Assembly: GCA_945876405.1 (NCBI GenBank)
Contig: CAMCOJ010000188.1
Span: 1-5,127 of the forward strand
DNA length: 5,127 nt
Reading direction: 5' to 3'
From: an uncultured Ruminococcus sp.
GTDB taxonomy: Bacteria > Bacillota > Clostridia > Oscillospirales > Ruminococcaceae
Shown here: in pieces, positions 1-5,127 of the stretch
Numbering within the stretch: the stretch's first letter is position 1
Layout: each line of letters begins with the position of its first letter
Translations under genes and position numbers: made by a program
The notes under the pieces: model-generated
Told to the model about the DNA's origin: nothing
Databases searched by the model: none
The model's input: the letters and a program-made list of their open reading frames with translations, nothing else

Positions 1-20
1 GTAATGAATTGTACGGATAG

Positions 21-48
21 TTGCAGATAATCCAATTGATTGTATTTT
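21..48 (+). promoter_or_regulatory. Weak candidate promoter upstream of the prepilin gene
   Basis: TTGCAG (21-26) is followed after 16 bases by TATTTT (43-48). It is the best sigma-A-like pair I can find ahead of the prepilin gene, and it would leave a 5' UTR of roughly 110 bases. The rest of 1-165 shows no coding frame: the three forward frames close at once or within about 30 bases. The assignment is by eye and uncertain. Confidence 0.25.
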
Positions 49-165
49 ATCAGAAAGGTACGGTGAATGTAAAACACTTTTTCACATGATATTTCGGATT
101 TCCATTAGGGTAGAAAAAATTTATACAGGGGAATTGATATATTCAAGGAAGAGAATATTGTAATT

Positions 166-648
166 ATGGAATATTGTAAAGGACAGAAAAGAACAGGATT
201 TAAAGGATTCACTCTCATTGAGCTTATAGTTGTAATTGCAATAATCGGCGTTCTTGCAGCGATACTTGTACCTGCAATGATGGGATGGGTACGCAAATCA
301 GATCAGGCAGCAGCAAATTCAAATGCGAAAATAATATATGACACACTTGCTGCGAGTGCAGTCGATTTGGACGTAAACGGAATCACAATGAACGATTTTA
401 TACTTGTAAATGGTGGTTGTAAAAATCTTAAAGAGTGGGTTGACAGTAATCCAGATTTAACAGACGACCAGAAAGCATCGATTAATACATCATGTGGCGG
501 ATTTATTAATTTTAAATATGAAAACGGCTATCCAAAAGTCGTTGTTTGGTCCAAGAAAAATACAGACAACGCAATAATAGGAAGATATCCTGATCCGCTC
601 ACTCTCGAATATAATGCAAACTGGAGCAATTGTATCAGCAATTCCTGA
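166..648 (+). CDS. Type IV prepilin-like protein (N-terminal methylation motif)
   Basis: A 160-residue protein with a classic class III/type IV prepilin N-terminus. A 14-residue leader rich in Lys/Arg ends in Gly14, followed by FTLIELIVV, with Phe15 as the predicted methylated first mature residue and Glu19 at the conserved +5 position. A hydrophobic helix runs to about residue 38, then Lys/Gln/Ala-rich helix leads into a short globular domain of about 110 residues with Cys85, Cys110 and Cys156. In this family a prepilin peptidase (PilD type) cleaves after the Gly and the subunit joins a pilus or pseudopilus at the membrane. ATG at 166 is the only ordinary start after the in-frame stop at 106; a GGAAGAG-like site (147-153) lies 12 bases upstream, slightly far. 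No assembly ATPase, platform protein or peptidase is in the window, so it is an orphan pilin gene here. R. albus has a related pilin-like protein (CbpC) linked to cellulose adhesion; a similar role is inference only. Pseudopilin of a secretion or competence system is the alternative. Confidence 0.85.
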   Translation: MEYCKGQKRTGFKGFTLIELIVVIAIIGVLAAILVPAMMGWVRKSDQAAANSNAKIIYDTLAASAVDLDVNGITMNDFILVNGGCKNLKEWVDSNPDLTDDQKASINTSCGGFINFKYENGYPKVVVWSKKNTDNAIIGRYPDPLTLEYNANWSNCISNS

Positions 649-659
649 TCAGCATAATC

Positions 660-697
660 AAACACCCGTTACTTCGTTTTATGTAACGGGTGTTTTT
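660..697 (+). terminator. Intrinsic terminator after the prepilin gene
   Basis: A 13-bp perfect stem pairs 660-672 with 683-695 (core AACACCCGTTAC / GTAACGGGTGTT) around a 10-base loop, and the 3' side runs into TTTTT (693-697). It begins 12 bases after the prepilin stop codon, so the prepilin is transcribed separately from the next gene. Confidence 0.92.
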
Positions 698-713
698 CGA
701 TTCAAAATACTGA

Positions 714-742
714 TTGATTTTTAATTGTATATGTGGTATGAT
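714..742 (+). promoter_or_regulatory. Extended -10 sigma-A promoter for the VanY-like lipoprotein gene
   Basis: TTGATT (714-719), a 17-base spacer, then TATGAT (737-742) preceded by TGG (734-736), an extended -10 element. Transcription would start near 749, leaving a UTR of about 50 bases. The hexamers and the TGG closely match the promoter of the downstream esterase gene. The call is from sequence only. Confidence 0.6.
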
Positions 743-754
743 AATATATAAGTT

Positions 755-773
755 CAGGCTGATTTTCAGCCTG
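755..773 (+). promoter_or_regulatory. 5' UTR hairpin of the lipoprotein gene
   Basis: CAGGCTGA (755-762) pairs perfectly with TCAGCCTG (766-773) across a TTT loop. There is no T-run after it, so it is not a terminator. It falls just after the predicted transcription start, where a stem can protect an mRNA from 5' end decay; that role is inference. It ends 11 bases before the ribosome site AGAAGG (785-790). Confidence 0.55.
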
Positions 774-798
774 CCATAAATATCAGAAGGTAGTTTCT

Positions 799-1914
799 AT
801 GCAAAGAAAAACAAATTTTTTAACAGTTTTAATTTTATCATTATCATTTTCTCTTGTATCCTGCTCAGGAGAAGTATCTTTAACTCCTGAAATCAGTAAC
901 AGTAATTCCGAAACAGATACAACTGAAAATTCATTGACAAATACTGAAGAAAACAGGCCTGAAACTTCAGCAGAATCTGAACCGGATAATACCGAAACAT
1001 TTTATATCGACAATATCTGGGCAACATTTCTTGTTAATCCGGAAAATCCGGCATATACAGAAAGAGAACAGGGTGAAGAAATACTTAATGTACTCAGTAA
1101 TGATAGCGTAATCGGTGATGTTGCATCATTGTCGTATTCAGCAGATTCTCCCGATGATACCATTATTTATGGCACAGAAGTAATTACCGCCGGCGGTCCG
1201 GTAGAATACAGCTCACTTGCATACGGGGATCTTTCTGAAATTCCTGATTCCTTCCTTAATGCTATGGTAATGCAAATGAAAGAAGATATTGGTGAGGATT
1301 ACGGCGAACACAGCAGCGGAGCCGGAATGGGTTACAGGACGTTTTATCAGGCCTCATATGATGTTGATACCGGATTACTTCAGGTATGCCAGGAAAATGG
1401 TTACTGGGCAAGAACTCTTGGCACTTTTTCGGAACACTGTGCAGGTGTTGCAATTGATTTTGATATATCATATCATAACAGTGGATTTATCGAAGGAAAC
1501 GGAACAGATAACAAAAAAGGCGGAACGGTGGCAAACAAAGAATTTGCCTGGCTTGCTGATAATGCACACAAATATGGTTTTATATGGAGATATAAGATTG
1601 ACGGAGCTGATGAAACAAAAAACGGATATAAAACAGGAACAATACGTGAAGGGTGGCACTGGCGTTTTGTGGGTGTTTATCATGCTACACAGTTCTGGAA
1701 TATCTGCGCAGCCGATACGGATGCTGACGGTATACCGGATGCAGGATACGAACAGAATGACAATTATGTATGGGAAGATTATTTCTACGAATACCTTAAT
1801 CAAAATTCTATGTATCCTCAGAACGAGTATGAAGCATTTACAGAATACTATAATTCTGATAAAGGAAACAAATGTACTTTTGATGAATATCAGAAAAAAA
1901 TATCAGAACAATAA
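799..1914 (+). CDS. Lipoprotein D-alanyl-D-alanine carboxypeptidase, VanY / peptidase M15B family
   Basis: A 371-residue lipoprotein. Basic MQRK, a hydrophobic stretch and the lipobox LVSC give lipid attachment at Cys22. Residues 23-68 are a Ser/Thr/Glu/Asn-rich spacer lifting the protein off the membrane, and about 70-150 is an unassigned linker or small domain. The catalytic domain spans about 150-300 with the VanY signature: GYR-T (Arg180), SEHCAGVAID (zinc ligands His213 and Asp220), FAWLADNAHKYGFIWRY (249-265), and EGWHWRFVG (catalytic Glu284, zinc ligand His287). Family enzymes are zinc peptidases that trim the terminal D-Ala from peptidoglycan stem peptides outside the membrane. Some are involved in vancomycin resistance, but no other van genes are present, so a wall-maturation role is more likely. 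Residues 300-371 form a C-terminal extension with a calcium-loop-like DTDADGIPD (306-314). Start supported by AGAAGG at 785-790, 8 bases upstream. All key residues are intact. Confidence 0.9.
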   Translation: MQRKTNFLTVLILSLSFSLVSCSGEVSLTPEISNSNSETDTTENSLTNTEENRPETSAESEPDNTETFYIDNIWATFLVNPENPAYTEREQGEEILNVLSNDSVIGDVASLSYSADSPDDTIIYGTEVITAGGPVEYSSLAYGDLSEIPDSFLNAMVMQMKEDIGEDYGEHSSGAGMGYRTFYQASYDVDTGLLQVCQENGYWARTLGTFSEHCAGVAIDFDISYHNSGFIEGNGTDNKKGGTVANKEFAWLADNAHKYGFIWRYKIDGADETKNGYKTGTIREGWHWRFVGVYHATQFWNICAADTDADGIPDAGYEQNDNYVWEDYFYEYLNQNSMYPQNEYEAFTEYYNSDKGNKCTFDEYQKKISEQ

Positions 1915-1920
1915 AAAATC

Positions 1921-1969
1921 AATCAACTGTCCGATTAGCTAAAAATATATGCCGGACAGTTGATTTTTT
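1921..1969 (+). terminator. Intrinsic terminator after the lipoprotein gene
   Basis: A 13-bp perfect stem pairs 1921-1933 (AATCAACTGTCCG) with 1953-1965, with a 19-base AT-rich loop and a T-run at 1964-1969. An A-run just upstream (1913-1918) could let it work on the minus strand too. The right arm also contains the -35 hexamer of the next gene's promoter. Confidence 0.88.
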
Positions 1970-1988
1970 GTTAATTATATGGTATAAT
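1960..1988 (+). promoter_or_regulatory. Extended -10 sigma-A promoter for the dockerin esterase gene
   Basis: TTGATT (1960-1965), an exact 17-base spacer, and a consensus TATAAT (1983-1988) preceded by TGG (1980-1982). Transcription would begin near 1995, giving a UTR of about 65 bases up to the strong ribosome site AAAAGGAG (2046-2053). The -35 lies within the 3' arm and T-run of the preceding terminator, so terminator and promoter share bases. Confidence 0.7.
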
Positions 1989-2004
1989 TTGCGGTAGGAT
2001 TGTT

Positions 2005-2031
2005 TTCGGATTTCATTTTATGATTTCTGAA
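2005..2031 (+). promoter_or_regulatory. Imperfect 5' UTR stem-loop of the esterase gene
   Basis: TTCGGA (2005-2010) pairs with TCTGAA (2026-2031) with one G-U pair. After a symmetric TT/TT internal bulge, TCAT (2013-2016) pairs with ATGA (2020-2023) around a TTT loop. It is moderately weak and AT-rich and lies between the predicted transcription start and the ribosome site. A function is not shown; it could be chance. Confidence 0.3.
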
Positions 2032-2060
2032 GTTTACTCGATATCAAAAGGAGTGTATTT

Positions 2061-4952
2061 ATGAAAAAGAAATTTCTAAGCGGATTAATTTCGCTGTCAA
2101 TGGCTTTTTCGGCAGTTATGGGTTCAATTGCCGGAGCCGGCAGTGAAGTATCTGCTGCACAGGCAAACTGGAAATTTGACCTTGGGGGTTCAGGTGCGGC
2201 ATCCGGTTTTACAGGGGTAAGTGCTGCTGACGGCTACAATGCCTCAAGAGGATATGGATTTTCAGGAAGTGTTTCAAATGTTGGAGCGGCCGGTTCAGGT
2301 GAAAAAGCTGATGCTGTAAAATTCACAGGAGGTACATTTAACGTGGATCTTCCTAAGGGATTGTATCAGGTAACCGTTACGACAGGTAACAGTCCAAGAA
2401 CCACAATTAATATTGAGGGTATGCCTCAGATGATTAATCTTACCGGTAACAATGCAGTTGAAAGTATTCAGGTTCCTGTAACAGACGGTCAGCTTAATAT
2501 TGCTGCTGTAGCAGGTATGAATAAAGCTGATTATACAATTTCTTCTATAGAGATTACTCAGCTGAACAACACCGGTCAGATGAAACCAACAATATGGATA
2601 TGCGGTGACTCTACAGTAGCAAATTATTACAATACTCCTGATACAGCACAGCATGGCTGGGGACAGTATCTTAAAAATTATATTAATTCCAGTGTCTTTG
2701 AAGTAAGAAACCAGGCTTCCAGCGGGCAGTATGCCAAAGGGTTTTATGATGGTGGTCAGTTTGACGCAATCAAAACTTACGGAAAGTCCGGCGATTATTA
2801 TATCATTTCAATTGGTATCAACGATACAAACTACTCCAATGCCACAGAGTATTACAACGTAGTAACCGAGATGGTAAAAACAGCAAAATCAAAAGGAATG
2901 AGCGTTATTCTTGTAAAACAGCAGGGAAGACACGGAGATTTGAACAGGAACCCTAAACTTACAGGTCGCTGGTTTGGCGGGGAACTTGATAAAATTGCTG
3001 CAGAACAGCAGGTTCAGGTTGTAGATCTTTTTAATGCATGGCAGGATTTCGGGTTCAGCATTGGCGGATATGATGCAATGACTCCTTACTATGCTATTCA
3101 GAATAACGGTTCAAACGATGACCTTCATCAAAGTGCTCAGGGTGCTCAGAAAAATGCGGAACTTCTTCAGGGACTGATGAAAATAGGTGACCCACAGCTT
3201 GATCCTGATGCATTCTATACATTAAAAAATACCAACAGTGGTATGATGATGGAGATTAAAGACGGAAAAACAGAACAGGGTGCAAATATCCAGCAGTACA
3301 ATGCAAACGGTCTGAGTAATCAGGTGTGGAAGTTAAGTCCGTTTTCAGGTGGTACATACCACTATGTTCGGTCAGCGGCTGATCCGAATTACGTTTTAAA
3401 GGCAATTAGCGGAGAAAACGGCGGTAATATTGAACTTGTTCCGTATGCCGGAAATGACAGCATGATGCTTTTCCAGTTTACAAGAATCGGAGACGGATCA
3501 TATTACATAACAACACGCTCGTCACGGGATACATGCTTTGTCGAAGTTGATGCTGCAAGCAAAAATGCAGGTGCCAATATTCAGCAGTGGAGCTTTACAT
3601 ACAATCCATGTCAGAACTGGCAGCTTATAAAAACAACTGAACCATCCCGGCCGGTTACGCCACCGTCCGCAGAACCGTCCACACCACCATCAGCGCCTCC
3701 TTCAAGTCCGCCGTCTGAAGAAAATACTGTTATGGGTGATGTAAATAAAGACGGCACAATAAATATATCAGATTTAATTCTGATAAAAAGCATTGCTTCC
3801 GGAGAGAATGAATATAAAACAGCAGCAGACGTAAGCGGAGACGGTAAGGTTGATGCTGAAGACGTAAAAATAATGCAGGATTACTGTTTTGGAAAGTCAG
3901 TAAGCTTTGTTAAGCCCGAAAATCCATCGGATCCGTCCGAACCGGTTTATTACTATGCAGTTGATCAGGTATGGGATCAGGGTATTGTTGAAACAACAAA
4001 TTCAGGTTATACAAATCCGGCCGGATATATCAATCTTGATAATAATGATACAAGCAGTATTACATTTACAGTTAATGCTTCCGCTGCCGGAAATTATATG
4101 ACGCATATCCGTTTTGCAAACGGTACACCTGATGACAGACCTATGAAGGTAGTGGTGAATAACAACACTGATTCTTATTGGATTCAGTCATTTACAGGTA
4201 CAGGAGCGTGGACAACATGGGCTGAATTTGGCATTGTTCTTCCTCTTGTAAAGGGAACCAACACAATTAAACTTATCTCTACCGTTGCCGGAAAAGGCGG
4301 CCCGAACCTTGATTATATCACCATTTCTCCTACAGATGAACCGATTGCTGAAACCTATGATCCGAATGCAGGAAACAACCCGGTTACAGGTGATAAGCCA
4401 ACTCTCTTTATATTAGGTGACTCTACCGTTCAGTCGTATCGCGAAAGTTACGCACCACAGCAGGGATGGGGTTATTACCTTGGAAATTACTTTACTTCAG
4501 ATGTTACAGTTGCTAATCACTCAATGGCCGGAAGAAGTTCCAAAAAAGCCTATGATGAAGGCAGATGGAAAACTATAGCAGACAGTATGAAAGCCGGCGA
4601 TTATGTAATGATTCAGTTTGCGATTAATGATGCAGGTGCATCAAATGCTGACCGATATGCGCCGACATGCGGAAATGCTGACAATCCGTCCGCCGGATCG
4701 TACGAATGGTATATGACACAGTTTATAAAAGATTCACTTGCAAAGGGCGGAACACCTGTTCTTGTTACAACAGTAATCGGAATGAAAGCATACAGTAACG
4801 GAAAATTTAACAACAGTTATACAAACTACTGTGATGCATGTAAACAGCTTGCTGCCAAGTATAAGATACCATGTATCGATCTAAATTCTATTATGGTAAA
4901 TCACTCAAACTTCGCAGTTGAAAACTGCGTGTGCATCTTGAAAATTCAATAG
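2061..4952 (+). CDS. Dockerin-bearing two-headed CE12 (rhamnogalacturonan acetylesterase-type) enzyme, second catalytic module truncated by an insertion sequence
   Basis: A 963-residue secreted multimodular esterase, expected to remove acetyl groups from rhamnogalacturonan-type pectin outside the cell. Modules: signal peptide 1 to about 32 (VSA-AQA site); galactose-binding-like beta domain 35-168; CE12 SGNH esterase about 176-375 with GDST (Ser184), Gly222, IND (Asn254) and DDLH (Asp353, His356); CBM13 ricin-type lectin 383-524 with QVW (421-423) and QNW (518-520); Pro/Ser linker 526-555; type I dockerin 558-615 with calcium loops starting at Asp560 and Asp590; CBM35-like domain 630-757, a family known to accompany pectin esterases; second CE12 from 780 with GDST (Ser788), NHSMAGRSSK (Gly824) and IND (Asn856). 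Homology ends at about residue 950 (VNHSN); the last 13 residues, FAVENCVCILKIQ, are read from the inserted element to a chance stop. The DxxH pair of module 2 is therefore missing and that module is probably dead; module 1 and the dockerin are intact. Start supported by AAAAGGAG 7 bases upstream. Exact substrate is inferred. Confidence 0.9.
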   Translation: MKKKFLSGLISLSMAFSAVMGSIAGAGSEVSAAQANWKFDLGGSGAASGFTGVSAADGYNASRGYGFSGSVSNVGAAGSGEKADAVKFTGGTFNVDLPKGLYQVTVTTGNSPRTTINIEGMPQMINLTGNNAVESIQVPVTDGQLNIAAVAGMNKADYTISSIEITQLNNTGQMKPTIWICGDSTVANYYNTPDTAQHGWGQYLKNYINSSVFEVRNQASSGQYAKGFYDGGQFDAIKTYGKSGDYYIISIGINDTNYSNATEYYNVVTEMVKTAKSKGMSVILVKQQGRHGDLNRNPKLTGRWFGGELDKIAAEQQVQVVDLFNAWQDFGFSIGGYDAMTPYYAIQNNGSNDDLHQSAQGAQKNAELLQGLMKIGDPQLDPDAFYTLKNTNSGMMMEIKDGKTEQGANIQQYNANGLSNQVWKLSPFSGGTYHYVRSAADPNYVLKAISGENGGNIELVPYAGNDSMMLFQFTRIGDGSYYITTRSSRDTCFVEVDAASKNAGANIQQWSFTYNPCQNWQLIKTTEPSRPVTPPSAEPSTPPSAPPSSPPSEENTVMGDVNKDGTINISDLILIKSIASGENEYKTAADVSGDGKVDAEDVKIMQDYCFGKSVSFVKPENPSDPSEPVYYYAVDQVWDQGIVETTNSGYTNPAGYINLDNNDTSSITFTVNASAAGNYMTHIRFANGTPDDRPMKVVVNNNTDSYWIQSFTGTGAWTTWAEFGIVLPLVKGTNTIKLISTVAGKGGPNLDYITISPTDEPIAETYDPNAGNNPVTGDKPTLFILGDSTVQSYRESYAPQQGWGYYLGNYFTSDVTVANHSMAGRSSKKAYDEGRWKTIADSMKAGDYVMIQFAINDAGASNADRYAPTCGNADNPSAGSYEWYMTQFIKDSLAKGGTPVLVTTVIGMKAYSNGKFNNSYTNYCDACKQLAAKYKIPCIDLNSIMVNHSNFAVENCVCILKIQ
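4913..4929. repeat. Perfect short palindrome at the insertion junction
   Basis: CGCAGTT (4913-4919) and AACTGCG (4923-4929) are perfect inverted repeats around GAA. It lies within about 20 bases of the inferred left edge of the insertion sequence, so it may be part of the element's terminal structure or of a preferred target. It lacks a T-run and is not an intrinsic terminator. Confidence 0.55.
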
Positions 4953-4966
4953 ATAGAGACAAAAAA

Positions 4967-5049
4967 ATATAGTATGTGGTCTCCAAAAATGTTATAATGA
5001 AAGTACCACCTAATCATCATATAACCATAAAGGAGATCACATACTATGT
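4967..5049 (+). promoter_or_regulatory. Inverted repeat sequestering the transposase ribosome site and start codon
   Basis: Positions 4967-4984 pair with 5032-5049 along 18 bases with no bulge and only two G-U pairs (4968 with 5048; 4979 with 5037). The core is AGTATGTGGTCTCC against GGAGATCACATACT. The right arm contains the GGAG of the ribosome site and the whole ATG. A transcript entering from the esterase gene would carry both arms and hide the start, while one from the internal promoter at 4990-4998 would lack the left arm. IS10 and IS50 use this arrangement to block read-through expression of transposase. Pairing is seen; function is inferred. Confidence 0.75.
4990..4998 (+). promoter_or_regulatory. 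Extended -10 promoter of the transposase gene
   Basis: TGTTATAAT is a TGn extended -10 with a perfect TATAAT at 4993-4998. No good -35 lies 16-18 bases upstream, so the extended element would have to carry the promoter. Transcription would start near 5005, after the left arm of the inverted repeat, giving a UTR of about 40 bases. Confidence 0.6.
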
Positions 5050-5127
5050 CTAAAATTATAACACAGAACGCAGAAGAAAACAAGCAGATTTCAGAAAGAA
5101 TAAAGAGCTTTATGAAAAGGTTTGATG
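5046..5127 (+). CDS. Presumed transposase, N-terminal 27 codons only (cut by window end)
   Basis: An open frame from ATG at 5046 to the window edge encodes a basic, helical N-terminus starting MSKIITQNAEENKQISERIK and continuing SFMKRFD. The ribosome site AAAGGAG (5029-5035) is 10 bases upstream. It is called a transposase because it sits behind an insertion sequence-like end that interrupts the esterase gene, and because the start recalls IS4-like DDE transposases common in Ruminococcus and Clostridium. No catalytic residues are visible in this fragment, so the family cannot be confirmed. The long stem that covers its start predicts low translation from transcripts entering from outside. Confidence 0.6.
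   Translation, partial: MSKIITQNAEENKQISERIKSFMKRFD

Larger units (their letters stand above)
4911..5127 (+). mobile_element. Left end of an insertion sequence (partial; runs off the window)
   Basis: Esterase homology stops abruptly at about 4910 and is followed by non-coding AT-rich DNA, a new promoter, and a new gene with a strong ribosome site: the structure of an insertion sequence end inserted in the same direction as its target gene. The left boundary is approximate (4905-4935), because the terminal repeat and target duplication can only be fixed from the right end, outside the window. The family is unproven; the short transposase start resembles IS4-like DDE transposases of Clostridia from memory. 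Confidence 0.7.

Noticed and set aside
1..30. Possible tail of an upstream gene ending at TAA 28-30
   Set aside because: Only nine codons are visible before the stop and the other frames close just as soon, so there is nothing to support a gene.
755..773. Hairpin considered as a terminator or attenuator
   Set aside because: It has no T-run after it and no alternative pairing partner nearby that I could find, so it is listed only as a 5' UTR hairpin.
1468..1803. Minus-strand 111-codon open frame across the VanY catalytic region
   Set aside because: It is antisense to a clearly conserved domain, has no minus-strand promoter or ribosome site that I can see, and its Ile/Val/Cys-rich composition is that of an antisense shadow.
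799..1914. Vancomycin resistance cassette
   Set aside because: The VanY-type domain is the only member present; no ligase, dehydrogenase, VanX or two-component genes lie beside it, and the gene has its own promoter and terminator.
1289..1942. 217-codon open frame on the + strand inside the lipoprotein gene
   Set aside because: It is a +1 shadow of the VanY coding frame, has no ribosome site, no recognisable motif, and stops inside the terminator stem. The overlapping frame has a full set of VanY catalytic residues.
2295..2654. Minus-strand 119-codon open frame under the esterase N-terminus
   Set aside because: It is antisense to the galactose-binding-like and CE12 start region; no supporting signals or recognisable protein features.
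3611..3793. Minus-strand Gly/Asp-rich repeat-looking open frame
   Set aside because: The GGxDGG pattern is the reverse complement of the Pro/Ser linker codons of the esterase, not a real repeat protein.
1..5127. CRISPR array, tRNA/rRNA genes, riboswitch
   Set aside because: No regularly spaced repeats, no cloverleaf or rRNA-like stretches, and the UTRs are too short (about 50-65 bases) for a known riboswitch.

Overview
The window looks like chromosomal DNA from a fibre-degrading, low-to-moderate-GC anaerobic Firmicute of the Ruminococcus type (R. flavefaciens / R. albus relatives). The main reason is a secreted multimodular pectin esterase carrying a type I dockerin, the plug that docks enzymes into a cellulosome. 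The Gram-positive-style lipoprotein, the type IV-like prepilin and the strong AGGAG ribosome sites fit this. The species call is inference.

Layout, all genes on the + strand: (1) 1-165 has no convincing gene, only a weak candidate promoter. (2) 166-648 encodes a stand-alone type IV prepilin-like protein, closed by a strong intrinsic terminator at 660-697. (3) 799-1914 encodes a lipoprotein with a C-terminal D-Ala-D-Ala carboxypeptidase (VanY, peptidase M15B) domain. It has its own extended -10 promoter at 714-742, a short 5' UTR hairpin and a terminator at 1921-1969. (4) 2061-4952 encodes a secreted enzyme: signal peptide, galactose-binding-like domain, CE12 esterase, CBM13 (ricin-type lectin), Pro/Ser linker, dockerin, CBM35 and a second CE12 module cut off near its end. 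Its promoter -35 hexamer lies inside the terminator stem of the preceding gene. (5) From about 4911 to the window end is the left end of an insertion sequence, with the first 27 codons of its presumed transposase (from 5046).

The insertion sequence lies in the same orientation as the esterase gene and has replaced the last part of the second CE12 module, including the place where its Asp-x-x-His catalytic pair should be. The first CE12 module, the lectin module, the dockerin and the CBM35 remain intact, so the product could still be secreted, docked and singly active. The genes look like independent transcription units, not one operon. Their common theme is the cell surface and contact with plant cell wall: a pilin, a wall-remodelling lipoprotein and a cellulosomal pectin deacetylase.

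The most notable non-coding signal is at the insertion sequence end. A long inverted repeat (4967-4984 with 5032-5049) would bury the transposase ribosome site and start codon in any transcript entering from the esterase gene. The element's own promoter sits between the arms and would give a transcript without the left arm. This is the design known to protect IS10 and IS50 from read-through expression. I see no wholly new system here; the interest lies in the disrupted two-headed esterase and these compact regulatory arrangements.
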